DNA of 64,000 nucleotides from Acinetobacter celticus (GTDB lineage: Bacteria; Pseudomonadota; Gammaproteobacteria; Pseudomonadales; Moraxellaceae). A program made the position numbers and the translations under genes. The stretch is taken from assembly GCF_001707755.1 (NCBI RefSeq), contig NZ_MBDL01000010.1, positions 43,650 through 107,649 on the forward strand. The letters run 5' to 3'. Positions 47,874 to 57,312 of the stretch are shown piece by piece; positions within the stretch are counted from its first letter, which is position 1, and each line of letters starts with the position of its first letter. The notes beneath the pieces are model-generated. The model was not told where the DNA came from and made no database searches. It worked only from the letters and a program-made list of their open reading frames with translations.

Positions 47874-48991
47874 TTTCCTAAAATTTCCTTCATTTTTTCT
47901 ATGTATTTTTGCGCAATATCATTGGCTTCAATTTTTTGTTTACCAATAAGTTTTAGAGCACGAATATGTAAAGCATGAATGACAATCCAAAAATCTTTAA
48001 ATGCAGGATTATTGGTTTGTTTATGGTAGTAGCGATAATAAATTTGTTGTGCAATAACAGCTAAACGAAAGATGCCAAATACTTCGTAGAACGCCCAGTT
48101 GTCCGTTTGTAAACCTGTTTTTTCTAAGTAGTAATTGACAACTTCTTTGCGTGTGAACATGCCTTTTAAATGAGTAGGCTGGCGACGTGTTGCTTTAAAT
48201 ATTGGGCTATCTTTCTCTTCAACCCAATAAGCTAGAGCGGCCCCTAAATCCATAAGTGGATCACCTAACGTGGCCATTTCCCAATCTAAGACACCAATCA
48301 CTTCAGTCGGGTTTTCAGGGTTTAAAATGATATTATCAAAACGCCAATCATTATGAATAACACAAGTTTTTGAATCTTCTGGAATATTATTTTTTAACCA
48401 ATGACGCACAAATTTAAATGACGGTACATTTAAGGTTTTGGCCTTTTCATAACGTGCATCCCAACCTTCGACCTGACGACGGCAGTAACCTTCACCTTTA
48501 CCTAACTTTTCTAATGCGGTTCCTTCATATGGCACTTGATGCAATTCAATCAGCTTATCAATGACATTGATACAAAGTTGACGAACTTGTGCTTCATTAA
48601 AGTTTAATTCTTTGGGTAAATTTGCACGTGGAATTATGCCTTCTATGCGTTTCATTACATAGAAATCACAGCCAATGACCGATTCATCCTGACACAGTGC
48701 CACCATTTCAGGTAAGACAGGATAAAACTCTGCTAATGCTTTTTGCACATGATATTCACGGGCCATGTCATGTGCAGATTTTGCTTTCGTACCTTTGGGT
48801 GGTCGACGTAAAATTAAATCCGCATTTTCATATTTCAGGCGATATGTCCAATTTGAAGCGCCACCTGAATATTGAGTCACTTTAACTGGCCCGGATAGCT
48901 CTTCGCCATTTTCTATTAACCAGTTGCCAACCACACGAACATCTAATTCTTCGCCTTCTCTGACATTTCCACCCAGATCAATCACTGACAT
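47870..48991 (-). CDS. APH-type phosphotransferase (ACAD10/11 kinase-like)
   Basis: A 373-residue protein with the aminoglycoside-phosphotransferase fold. The N-lobe has SGGASNWTYRL and LILRRPP; the catalytic loop is VIHNDWRFDNIIL near residue 210 and the metal Asp is in GVLDWEMATLGDP. It matches the kinase part of animal ACAD10/ACAD11 and of bacterial LvaA-type enzymes, which phosphorylate the 4-hydroxy group of acyl-CoAs. It lies between the ACAD11-type dehydrogenase and the histidine phosphatase genes. Confidence 0.85.
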   Translation of the reverse strand: MSVIDLGGNVREGEELDVRVVGNWLIENGEELSGPVKVTQYSGGASNWTYRLKYENADLILRRPPKGTKAKSAHDMAREYHVQKALAEFYPVLPEMVALCQDESVIGCDFYVMKRIEGIIPRANLPKELNFNEAQVRQLCINVIDKLIELHQVPYEGTALEKLGKGEGYCRRQVEGWDARYEKAKTLNVPSFKFVRHWLKNNIPEDSKTCVIHNDWRFDNIILNPENPTEVIGVLDWEMATLGDPLMDLGAALAYWVEEKDSPIFKATRRQPTHLKGMFTRKEVVNYYLEKTGLQTDNWAFYEVFGIFRLAVIAQQIYYRYYHKQTNNPAFKDFWIVIHALHIRALKLIGKQKIEANDIAQKYIEKMKEILGK

Positions 48992-49112
48992 GCTTTTTTC
49001 CTAAACCCTGAATTTATATTTTATAAAATGACTTTATTTAAATGAATAGCATCATTTTCTTATAGCATGACTTTTCATTTAAAGTCACCGCTATAAGAGA
49101 CACATTGTGTGA

Positions 49113-50354
49113 TTATTTTTTCTGCCGTGAGCTGTAACCACGTTTTGCCAATTCAAGTTTCGCAATCATTCCTTTATGAACTTCGTCTGGGCCATCGGCT
49201 AAACGTAATGAACGTGCTTGCGCAAAAAAGCCTGTTAATGGTGTATCACGCGAAACGCCCGCACCGCCGTGTATTTGTATGGCCATATCTACGACTTTTT
49301 CCAATACGCTTGGTGCAACCACTTTAATAGCAGAAATTTCAGTAAGGGCCGCCATATTGCCCATGGTATCCATTTTATAGGCTGCATACAGTGTTAATAG
49401 CCGTGCTTGATCAATGGCAACACGTGCTTCTGCAACACGTTCTAAATTGCCCCCTAATTTTAAAATTTCTTTACCAAAAGCAGTTCGGCTCATACCACGG
49501 TCAATCATTAACTCAAGCGACTTTTCTGCAGCACCAATACATCGCATACAATGATGAATACGACCTGGCCCAAGACGACCTTGTGCAATTTCAAAACCTT
49601 GTCCTGCACCACCAATAAAGTTCGCAACGGGAACTCTAACATTATTAAAACTAATTTCGCCGTGGCCATGTGGTGCATCGTAGTCTCCAAATACAGGTAA
49701 CATACGTTCAATTTTTACACCAACAGTATCTACAGGAACCAAAACCATAGAATGTTGATGATGACGATCTTTGGTTTCATCTGGAGTATGCGCCATAAAA
49801 ATAATGATTTTAGCGTTTGGATCGCCCAAACCTGAAGACCACCATTTACGGCCATTCAACACAATCTCATCACCTTCAACCACGGCTGTTGCTTGCATAT
49901 TGGTTGCATCACTTGATGCAACAGCGGGTTCAGTCATACAAAAAACCGAGCGAATTTTGCCATCAAGTAATTGCGTTAACCATTGTTGTTTTTGTTCTTC
50001 TGAACCGTAGCGCCACAGCACTTCCATATTGCCACTATCGGGTGCATTACAATTAAAAACTGTAGGGGCAATTAAACTTCGGCCCGAAAGTTCTGCAATG
50101 TGTGCATATTCTTGAACCGAGAGCCCTTGACCTAATTTTTCACATGGCAAAAACATATTCCAAAGCCCTGCATCTTTGGCTTTATTTTTTAATACTTCCA
50201 ATTGTGCAGGCCATTGCCATTTGGTCCAATCACTCCCCTGATTTAATTCATGGACTTCATTCCAAAAATCAGTTTCTATTGGCTCAATTTCTTCTTTAAT
50301 AAAGGTTTTGGTTCTTTCAAGATAACCTTGTGCACGTGCTGATAGTTCAAACAT
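49113..50354 (-). CDS. Acyl-CoA dehydrogenase, ACAD11-type
   Basis: A 413-residue dehydrogenase. FCMTEPAVASSDATN is the FAD/substrate signature near residue 142, and IHGGAGVSRDTPL and LRLADGPDEVHKG close the protein. The ADGPDEVH ending is typical of ACAD10/11-like enzymes and differs from the YGGTNEI ending of the dehydrogenase at 3962-5143. ATG 50352-50354 follows AAAGGATAAAG. It is the first gene of the operon and diverges from a LysR-type gene 93 bp away. Confidence 0.9.
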   Translation of the reverse strand: MFELSARAQGYLERTKTFIKEEIEPIETDFWNEVHELNQGSDWTKWQWPAQLEVLKNKAKDAGLWNMFLPCEKLGQGLSVQEYAHIAELSGRSLIAPTVFNCNAPDSGNMEVLWRYGSEEQKQQWLTQLLDGKIRSVFCMTEPAVASSDATNMQATAVVEGDEIVLNGRKWWSSGLGDPNAKIIIFMAHTPDETKDRHHQHSMVLVPVDTVGVKIERMLPVFGDYDAPHGHGEISFNNVRVPVANFIGGAGQGFEIAQGRLGPGRIHHCMRCIGAAEKSLELMIDRGMSRTAFGKEILKLGGNLERVAEARVAIDQARLLTLYAAYKMDTMGNMAALTEISAIKVVAPSVLEKVVDMAIQIHGGAGVSRDTPLTGFFAQARSLRLADGPDEVHKGMIAKLELAKRGYSSRQKK

Positions 50355-50447
50355 GGCTTTATCCTTTTCAATATTATGTTTATGTGCTTTACAACAACAT
50401 AGCGCGAAAACTATTATGAACAAAATGATTTAATTCAATACAACTCC

Positions 50448-51365
50448 ATGAATACTATTCATAATCAAACGCATATTGATATGAGCCTTTTTCACCGTAT
50501 CGATATCAATCTATATCCATTATTTATTACCATTTTTGAACAGCAAAATATTTCAAAAGCAGCGAAAATTTTGTGTATCACACAATCTGCAGCAAGCCAT
50601 GCCTTGCAACGGCTTAGACGACATTTACAGGATGATCTTTTTGTCCGCTCTGGTAGCAAAATGTTGCCAACCCCCTTTGCAGAACATATTTATCCATCCA
50701 TCAAAGACGCTTTATTTACGATTCAAAATATCTCCATGCAGAAGCATTTATTTGAACCAAGTTTAGTGAAAAGTTTAAAAATTGCCGTACATGATGAAAT
50801 CGAACCTATCATTTTTCCAAAATTGGTCAGACACTTTCAGCAAATTTCTGCTGATATTCAATTTACAAGTATTAAGTTAGATCGGAAAAGTATTGTTGCA
50901 GATTTATTAGCACAACAAATTGATTTTATTATTGATATTGAACAAAATTATGGAGAAAAAGTTCAATTCGAAAAACTGGTACAAGACCAATTTGTAGTCT
51001 GTACTCAACAAACAGAAATGAATGAGGCTTGCTATTTAGCATCTCCTCATATTGGTGTTTCTTCACGTAGAACAGGCGTATTGGTTGAAGATATTTATTT
51101 AAATCGAAATAAACAAAACCGTCAGATTTTTTTACGTTGTCAGCATTATTCGACTGCTTTACGGATTTTAGAACAGCAACCAAAAGCGATATTGACCATT
51201 CCTCAAAATCTATTGGCGCATTTACAAATTTCTAGTCAATTAAATATTTTTGTTGCCCCTATTGAATCACCTATGATTAATATTGGGATGTATTGGTATA
51301 AAGATTTGGAAATTAATCCGAGGCATGCTTTTTTGCGAAGCGAAATTCAAAAAATATTTGCTTAG
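50448..51365 (+). CDS. LysR-type regulator, divergent from the ACAD11-type operon
   Basis: A 305-residue LysR-family protein. The helix-turn-helix covers about residues 20-75 (FEQQNISKAAKILCITQSAASHAL) and the effector domain follows. The effector domain is short of conserved binding signatures I could match to a ligand. The 93-bp shared promoter region with the dehydrogenase operon suggests it controls that operon. Its last codons lie at a tandem repeat (51361-51404). Confidence 0.83.
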   Translation: MNTIHNQTHIDMSLFHRIDINLYPLFITIFEQQNISKAAKILCITQSAASHALQRLRRHLQDDLFVRSGSKMLPTPFAEHIYPSIKDALFTIQNISMQKHLFEPSLVKSLKIAVHDEIEPIIFPKLVRHFQQISADIQFTSIKLDRKSIVADLLAQQIDFIIDIEQNYGEKVQFEKLVQDQFVVCTQQTEMNEACYLASPHIGVSSRRTGVLVEDIYLNRNKQNRQIFLRCQHYSTALRILEQQPKAILTIPQNLLAHLQISSQLNIFVAPIESPMINIGMYWYKDLEINPRHAFLRSEIQKIFA

Positions 51366-51404
51366 GCTATTTTATTTGAATATTTATTTGCTTAGGCTAT
51401 TTTA
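51361..51404. repeat. Tandem duplication at the end of the LysR gene
   Basis: A 30-bp unit starting CTTAGGCTATTTTA is repeated head-to-tail for about 1.5 copies, with TATTTG preceding both. It includes the LysR stop codon, so slippage duplicated the gene end; coding is unaffected. Confidence 0.8.
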
Positions 51405-51623
51405 GTGATTTAAGGAATATGCCATCATTCCGTCAACTTTTTAACAGCAACAATGTTTTTGAGTGAAATTTCAACATATTGTTGATTGTTCATGTATTTT
51501 TAATACAAAAACTAGCTATTCATGCTTTTACTTCACCCAATTTCATTTACAATAAATTTATCTATCTTCTGCAATTTTTAGAATTTATTTGATGCTTATC
51601 TATAAATTCGGCTAATTTTTCTT

Positions 51624-52178
51624 ATGCTTTCAAACTTATCTCCTGGTTGGCTCATTGCTTTAGGCATGATGCTTTGTGTTCTTGTTTTATTTATTTTTCA
51701 CAAAATTTATATTTTTTTGGCCGAGCTTTTCAAACCCTTTAAAAAAGGAAAGTCATATTGGTGTCGTGTTATTTCCATAAGTGATGGAGATACCCTAACG
51801 TGTACACGCTTGAATATTCGTCGTTCACAAACCAAACTCCGTTTTGCTTATGTTGATGCGCCAGAGTCCTCGCAAACGTATGGCAAGGAATCACAACGTA
51901 TTGTGAAAACCATGATTTATAAGAAATTGGTACGAGTCAAAATTACCGATGTTGACCGTTATGGTCGGTGTGTCGGGGTGATTTACCGTTATCGACGCAA
52001 TGTAAATGAAGAGATGGTGAAGCGTGGTGCTGCATGGGTATACGAAGAATATATTCGTGATAAAAAGCAACTTAAACATATGATGGCTTTACAAGACCAT
52101 GCGCGTAAACATAAAAAAGGTTTATGGAAAAACAGCAAACCTATGCGACCGAGTGTTTATCGTAAACAAAGCAAATAA
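51624..52178 (+). CDS. Membrane-anchored thermonuclease (SNase-like)
   Basis: A 184-residue nuclease of the staphylococcal nuclease fold with an N-terminal membrane helix (about residues 8-35) in place of a cleavable signal. ISDGDTLTC, RFAYVDAPESSQTYG and VDRYGRCVG provide the metal-binding Asp residues, the DAPE Glu and the catalytic Arg residues. It should cut DNA or RNA at the cell envelope. ATG 51624 is preceded by TTTTTCTT, a poor ribosome site. Confidence 0.85.
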   Translation: MLSNLSPGWLIALGMMLCVLVLFIFHKIYIFLAELFKPFKKGKSYWCRVISISDGDTLTCTRLNIRRSQTKLRFAYVDAPESSQTYGKESQRIVKTMIYKKLVRVKITDVDRYGRCVGVIYRYRRNVNEEMVKRGAAWVYEEYIRDKKQLKHMMALQDHARKHKKGLWKNSKPMRPSVYRKQSK

Positions 52179-52617
52179 AATAGGGCTGACCAGTTCAGTC
52201 TTTTTTGTGATTCAATATGCTATAAAAACAACCATTTTTTAAGTTCATATTGCCTCAAATTTAAAGCGAGCCTGTAGGTCTTATAGTTTCCAAAACTTAG
52301 TTGATCTAGATTACTAAGTTATTTTTTGTGAATATGGAATTTATATTATTTCCTTAGACTAATTGGATTCCATGCTTTAGCTTTATTGAGCACACTCCCC
52401 CATTCCATTGATTATGCTATGTACATTCTACCTTTTCGCAATTTTTATAATAAATGTGTTCTGATCTTACTCAGATATTAGCTCAAGGTTCATGGATATT
52501 TCTGTTGTACACAGCTTTACTTGTAGGTTTAACTTCAACTATTCGTTTAATTTTAAGCATAAAAAAATCCCTGATCTATGGTCAGGGATTTTTGTTCTAA
52601 ACTATTCGACGACAATC
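52179..52617. other. Intergenic stretch with one terminator
   Basis: About 440 bp of AT-rich DNA. A frame from 52456 could encode 48 residues including a membrane helix, but it runs through the terminator at 52561-52593, so I do not call it a gene. Nothing else is evident. Confidence 0.45.
52561..52593. terminator. Terminator upstream of 52618
   Basis: Arms AAAAATCCCTGA and TCAGGGATTTTT around a 7-nt loop, 25 bp beyond the stop of the minus-strand gene at 52618-53109, with T-runs in both directions. Confidence 0.85.
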
Positions 52618-53109
52618 CTAAAATATTGCTTGTAGCACCTTGGCCGAAACTTTACCTTTCCATAAGTCTCGTAAAATTGGTAAATAAAATTTTTCACCTA
52701 ACTCAACTAATTCCGCGTCAATTAAGCCATGCACTTCATGCATAAATAAATAATCTAAATCTACAATTGAAAGCATTGATTGCGCTTTCGAAAAATCTTT
52801 ACGTTTTTGCTGTGCTTGTTTCACTAATTTGTCTGCGTATTTGCGGTCTTTAAATTGTGAAATTGCATTGAGGCGCAATTCAATTACCCCCCAACCGGTC
52901 AGCAATAGTTTAAATATTTCTAAATCTTGAGTTGTCGATTCCCATGTGATTTCTTCCAAACTTTCATTTTCTGGCAGTACTGGAAGCATAAGCTCCATCA
53001 CACTTGGGAAAATTTTTTTAAAATTTAGAACAAATTTAACAGGATGCTCACCCGGATAATCCTTGAATTGCACCTTCTTTTGAACATCTGTTAAATAAAT
53101 ATCGAACAT
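52618..53109 (-). CDS. Hypothetical protein, 163 residues
   Basis: A soluble protein without signal peptide or membrane helix. The first 100 residues contain LTDVQKKVQFKDYPGEHPVKFVLNF, then a mostly helical region with KYADKLVKQAQQKRKDF. I do not recognise a family. It stands alone with its own terminator. The next gene upstream is about 380 bp away. Confidence 0.55.
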   Translation of the reverse strand: MFDIYLTDVQKKVQFKDYPGEHPVKFVLNFKKIFPSVMELMLPVLPENESLEEITWESTTQDLEIFKLLLTGWGVIELRLNAISQFKDRKYADKLVKQAQQKRKDFSKAQSMLSIVDLDYLFMHEVHGLIDAELVELGEKFYLPILRDLWKGKVSAKVLQAIF

Positions 53110-53488
53110 TTAAAATTTCCGCATATAAATTACTGTTTTTAATGAGATAAAAAATTGCCTATCAAAATTCTATCAAAACTTTAGAAAAACAGTGTTTTTT
53201 AGTGTTGAGTATTCTAGCAATTATGACATCTTAATCAATGTTATTTGAGTAATAGAATCAATATAACAAGTGCTTTGTTCTAAATTTCTTCAATTAGCTG
53301 AAAAGTATTTTTTCGTACTCTTTGGATAGAATCATGATGAGAACAAAAAAAATGAAAACATGGCTCTACTTCTATATTGAACACACCGTGAAAAATGGAC
53401 TCTACGGAATATCTAGTGGAATTTAATAATTCATAGATACTCAGAGCCAGAATTAAAGCGCCATGGTGCGTGAATACTTAAACCTTAC
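53110..53488. other. Intergenic stretch without a recognisable gene
   Basis: About 380 bp, AT-rich. No conserved frame, terminator or tRNA-like fold is evident on either strand. Confidence 0.5.
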
Positions 53489-54049
53489 TTATTCATCTAA
53501 CCTAGGTTTTACTTGCATTACATTGCCCGGTATTGCACTTCCTTTCAAAATTTCAGTTAGAGTTTTTGTATCAACATTGCTAATGTCTTTTGATGGTGGT
53601 TTCCCTGAATCTGCAGTACCAACAAATCCTTTTAGTTTTTCCAGATATTCCAAATTATATTGATTAGCACTCTTAAATTTAATAATTAGTTTGCTACCTC
53701 TTAAATCTTCGATTTTGGTATCCTGAGATGCATCAAATGAAAAGGTGCTTTTAGATAATGATTTTAGACTTAATGGGTCTGCTGCTATACCCAGCTTTCC
53801 ATCTTTTGTTGCATTGGCATTCAAATTAATTTCCAACTGAATATCGTCAACATAAACACCAGCTTTTACATTATCAGCATCCAATTTATTTTTCATAGCA
53901 ACAATACCTTCAGCAATTTGAGGTAATGCTTTGTCAACACTGATAATTTCTCTGGTTTCCTGTTGCCCCTTATTGATCTGGAATGCTGTACACCCAATTA
54001 ATCCATAACTAAGTGTAAAAATTACTGAATAACAATAAAAATTTTTCAT
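53489..54049 (-). CDS. Lipoprotein of unknown function
   Basis: A 186-residue protein with a lipoprotein signal, LIGC (Cys near residue 20). The central part VDKALPQIAEGIVAMKNKL...VYVDDIQLEINLNA has an amphipathic helix then a beta hairpin, vaguely like the trypsin-co-occurring domain Trypco2; this resemblance is weak. No other motif. It is isolated at the edge of the 172-bp repeat element. Confidence 0.6.
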   Translation of the reverse strand: MKNFYCYSVIFTLSYGLIGCTAFQINKGQQETREIISVDKALPQIAEGIVAMKNKLDADNVKAGVYVDDIQLEINLNANATKDGKLGIAADPLSLKSLSKSTFSFDASQDTKIEDLRGSKLIIKFKSANQYNLEYLEKLKGFVGTADSGKPPSKDISNVDTKTLTEILKGSAIPGNVMQVKPRLDE

Positions 54050-54405
54050 AATTTATTCTCTTTATTATTGATTTGTAATTTTATTTATACATCACCATTT
54101 GTATATAAACAACTCAATGCAAGCAAAATTAAAAGCTAACTGCTTTTTTTGAGATGGCATCATAGTTAAAGTTTTATATCAAATTTCCGACTAAGTTAAA
54201 GTGAGTAGCCCTCACTTAATGGCCTTCACTCTTGAGCCATGCTTTGTCTTGCAGTCATAGTGATAATTACAAAGAAACCATGATAGTGCGCTGAACCCTA
54301 TCATGGTTTCATATAAAATATTGATGCTTGTGACTAAATTTCAAGCATTTCGCATAAGCTGTATTATGTTAATTTTAATAATCCTTAAAAATTACTTATT
54401 ATGTT
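54050..54405. other. Intergenic region holding the first 172-bp element
   Basis: About 356 bp between the lipoprotein gene and the efflux gene. It contains the element at 54206-54377; outside it nothing is recognisable. Confidence 0.6.
54206..54377. repeat. 172-bp element, copy A
   Basis: Near-identical over its length to 58120-58292, in direct orientation. Shared blocks are AGCCCTCACTTA, TTGAGCCATG, the hairpin AAACCATGATAG...CTATCATGGTTT (54275-54309, 12-bp perfect stem, 11-nt loop), and GACTAAATTTCAAGC. It has no coding frame. It may be a multicopy small RNA gene or a MITE-like element. Confidence 0.8.
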
Positions 54406-55629
54406 CTAAACTTTTTTAAGTTGGGTATTAGGTAGGAATAAGGTAAAAATTCCTAATAAGGGTAAATATGAACATAATGTAAATACCCATTCTATGCCAT
54501 TTCTATCAGCTAGGTATCCTAAACCAGCAGCGGCTATACCACTTACACCAAACATTAAACCAAACATTAAACCAGCAATCATCCCAACACGCCCAGGAAC
54601 CGCTTCTTGTGCATACACGACCATTGCAGAAAATGCAGATGACATAATTAAACCTGACATAACCGCGAGAATACAAGTCCAAAATAAATTTGCATAAGGT
54701 ATGAATATAGCGAATGGGGCCATTCCTAAAAATGAAATCCAAATAACTGCTTTACGCCCAATACGATCACCAATAGGACCACCAAAAAATGTACCAAAAG
54801 CAACTGCTGCCAAAAAAGCAAATAAATATAATTGAGCACTCTGAATTGGCAGGTTAAATTTTTCAATTAAATAAAACGTATAGTAATTGCTGATGCTTGC
54901 GATATAAGTAAACTTTGCAAGCATCAGTATAGAAATAACTATGAGAGCTCGAACTAAGGTACTGCCATGTAATTTAAAACTTGTGATAGATGTTGTTTTG
55001 CTAATTTGATTTTTCGCATAATGAATAGTCCATTTACTCACTTTAAATAAAACAAAAATTGCAATTAAAGCAAATAGCACCAACCAGACTGCTGAAGCTT
55101 GACCGTTAGGAACGATAATAATAGCAGCTAACAATGGACCAATTGCAGACCCAGTATTACCACCTACCTGAAAAGTCGATTGAGCTGTCCCAAATCGGCC
55201 ACCAGAAGCCATACGTGCAACACGAGAAGCTTCAGGATGGAAGGTTGATGAACCAACCCCAATTAGTGACGCAGAGACAAGTAGCATATAAAAGCTACTA
55301 GAAAATGCGAGCATAACAATCCCTATCAAGGTAACTACCATTCCTAAGGGCAGAAGATAGGGTTTGGGATATTTATCAGTATATAAACCGATCCAAGGTT
55401 GTAATAATGAAGCTGTAATTTGGTAGACCAATGAAATTAGACCGATTTGCGTAAAACTTAATGAAAAATTATCTTTTAGTAATGGATAAATAGCTGGTAA
55501 AGCTGCTTGAATTAAATCATTGAGTAAATGTGCTAAAGCGACAGCAAAAATAATATGACTTACCATTTTCGGCACCAAGTCTGTAACTTCAACTTGGGTA
55601 TTTTCCTCTATCTGAATAGGTGGTTGCAT
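54406..55629 (-). CDS. fsr: MFS efflux transporter, fosmidomycin-resistance (Fsr) type
   Basis: A 407-residue, 12-helix MFS protein. ALAHLLNDLIQAALPAIYPLL near residue 33 is the Fsr-family signature, followed by loop motif GLYTDKYPKPYLLP and later GGPIGDRIGRKA. E. coli Fsr confers fosmidomycin resistance; natural substrates are unknown. A divergent AraC-type gene shares the promoter region and probably controls it. Confidence 0.82.
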   Translation of the reverse strand: MQPPIQIEENTQVEVTDLVPKMVSHIIFAVALAHLLNDLIQAALPAIYPLLKDNFSLSFTQIGLISLVYQITASLLQPWIGLYTDKYPKPYLLPLGMVVTLIGIVMLAFSSSFYMLLVSASLIGVGSSTFHPEASRVARMASGGRFGTAQSTFQVGGNTGSAIGPLLAAIIIVPNGQASAVWLVLFALIAIFVLFKVSKWTIHYAKNQISKTTSITSFKLHGSTLVRALIVISILMLAKFTYIASISNYYTFYLIEKFNLPIQSAQLYLFAFLAAVAFGTFFGGPIGDRIGRKAVIWISFLGMAPFAIFIPYANLFWTCILAVMSGLIMSSAFSAMVVYAQEAVPGRVGMIAGLMFGLMFGVSGIAAAGLGYLADRNGIEWVFTLCSYLPLLGIFTLFLPNTQLKKV

Positions 55630-55756
55630 GAAATACCTTACTTGCTTTAAAACTTTAATAATTACGATTATAATCTGTCATATATACAGCTATATTCCAA
55701 AAATCATTCTATAAGTGACAATTTTAAGAGTTAATAACAATGTCTTTAAGAAAAAT

Positions 55757-56503
55757 ATGATTTCTACATTAATCATTTCTATGGGATCAAAGCATGATTA
55801 TGGAAGTATTATTCCGCCTCATACTCATAATCGCGCGCAATTGCTTTACGCATCTAAAGGTGAAATACGCGTTCATACCGCAGAAAATATTTGGTTAATC
55901 CCTCCACAATGTGCCTTATGGATTCCAGCATTTGTTGAACATAGTGTTACTTCATTAAGTAATGTACGCTTAAGTACAGCCTTAGTTGAACAAAATGCTG
56001 CAAAAACGTTAGGAGATAAATGTTTTCTAGTTAGAATGACTAATTTATTGAAAGAATTAGTTTTGAGACTGAATCAGTTTGATGAAATGCAACAAAATGG
56101 AATACTATATAGTGAAGATTTACAAAAATCGCTACAACTACTTATTTTTGAAGAAATTAAACAATCTCCTACCTTCCCAGTAGAAATTCCATGGCCTAAA
56201 GATAAGCGCTTAGTTTTAATTTGTGAGCAACTAATTAAGTATCCAAAGCATTGTAAAGACTTGAATACATGGTCCAATATAATTGGAACCAGTTCAAGAA
56301 CTTTAATCAGGCTATTTAAAAAAGAAACTGGACTATCTTATAGGGGATGGATCCAGCAAATGCACATCGTATTAGCATTGAGTCAATTGGCGAAGGGGAA
56401 AGCTATATCGGATATAGCCACATCATTAGGGTATACAAGCACAAGTGCATTTAGTGCTATGTTTAAACGCCATTTAGGCTATTCTCCTCAAAATTTTAAA
56501 TAA
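55757..56503 (+). CDS. AraC-family regulator with N-terminal cupin
   Basis: A 248-residue regulator: N-terminal AraC-type cupin (IPPHTHNRAQLLYASKGEIRV) and C-terminal helix-turn-helix pair (SSRTLIRLFKKETGL, ISDIATSLGYTSTSAFSAMFKR). Start is taken at ATG 55757; a GTG at 55715 would add 14 residues. It diverges from fsr, the common layout for a local regulator of an efflux pump. Confidence 0.82.
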   Translation: MISTLIISMGSKHDYGSIIPPHTHNRAQLLYASKGEIRVHTAENIWLIPPQCALWIPAFVEHSVTSLSNVRLSTALVEQNAAKTLGDKCFLVRMTNLLKELVLRLNQFDEMQQNGILYSEDLQKSLQLLIFEEIKQSPTFPVEIPWPKDKRLVLICEQLIKYPKHCKDLNTWSNIIGTSSRTLIRLFKKETGLSYRGWIQQMHIVLALSQLAKGKAISDIATSLGYTSTSAFSAMFKRHLGYSPQNFK

Positions 56504-56615
56504 AATTCGACCAAATTCCCCCCAATTTAACATAATGGGGGTTATACGAAATGCAAAAATTGAAACTGATAAAGATCAAAAACTTATGTTATAAATAATC
56601 TGCTCGATGATGTCG

Positions 56616-56648
56616 AAAAGCCGACTTGGAAACAAGTCGGCTTTTTTA
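56616..56648 (+). terminator. Terminator downstream of the AraC gene
   Basis: Arms AAGCCGACTTG and CAAGTCGGCTT with a GAAA loop and a T-run. Confidence 0.88.
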
Positions 56649-56955
56649 TGTATAACTCTGGAAGATATTGCCAATAAAATTGATTAATATTTAATCAAAA
56701 TGACACATTATTGTGATTTATCAATTCATCCACTGCTTAAATTATCCCCAATTTCTGCGGACAACTCTTGGGATAAAAAACAGCCAAATTTGTACGCTCT
56801 GGCGTACATAAATTCAAGCCCTTTGCGTCTATGCCACTTCGTTCTGATTTCTTATCATGGGGACATAGAGAGCAGGATGCTCCAGAGAAGAATAAGAAAA
56901 GAAAGAACAAGGAATGTCAGGTACGACAGGAGTTATACCAACGCATCAGATATGT

Positions 56956-56986
56956 AAAAAAGCCCAACAGGATGTTGGGCTTTTTT
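56956..56986 (+). terminator. Strong terminator
   Basis: Perfect stem AAAAAAGCCCAAC/GTTGGGCTTTTTT with a 5-nt loop. It could end a transcript from the left or serve the minus-strand gene at 57053. Confidence 0.85.
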
Positions 56987-57052
56987 ATTGTCTAAAATCT
57001 TGCTGAGCTGATTGTTTATGATTAAATAATCACTCCACATTAATTTTATTAT

Positions 57053-57250
57053 CTATATAATTTTAAAAATTTTTCCGCTTAAAGAGCTCTGGAAGAACAT
57101 TTCAAAACTAGGTCGAATATCTTCACCATCGACAGTGATATATTTTATATTCGAATGAGATTGCATGTTGAAAAGCTGATGATCCACTGTTGCTTGAATA
57201 GCATGTTTAACCCCAAACTGATCTTTAACGCTAATACTTTGTTTAATCAT
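57053..57250 (-). CDS. Small hypothetical protein, 65 residues
   Basis: A short soluble protein, no motif recognised. It opens MIKQSISVKDQFG, and GATATATCC is just upstream. It may be co-transcribed with the 77-residue gene and cspA, both on the same strand within 600 bp. Coding status rests on its clean frame and context. Confidence 0.45.
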   Translation of the reverse strand: MIKQSISVKDQFGVKHAIQATVDHQLFNMQSHSNIKYITVDGEDIRPSFEMFFQSSLSGKIFKII

Positions 57251-57312
57251 GGATATATCCTTAATAATATTTTAGTTTAAAAATTAACCTTAATTATTGA
57301 TTTTTATTAATT

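Larger units (their letters stand above)
56504..57052. other. 549-bp region between terminators, possible unknown RNA or decayed gene
   Basis: The interval 56649-56955 is bounded by two strong terminators and lacks a convincing start. A plus-strand frame (about 56782-56996) encodes the charged run DAPEKNKKRKNKECQ and continues through the second terminator, so it is probably not a protein gene. A non-coding RNA ending at 56956-56986 is possible, not shown. Confidence 0.4.

Noticed and set aside
52456..52605. Frame encoding a 48-residue protein with one hydrophobic helix
   Set aside because: It runs through a strong terminator hairpin and has no ribosome site.
56700..56957. 85-codon plus-strand frame
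   Set aside because: No ribosome site, unusual composition with many His, Ser and Arg, and another frame of the same stretch looks equally coding.
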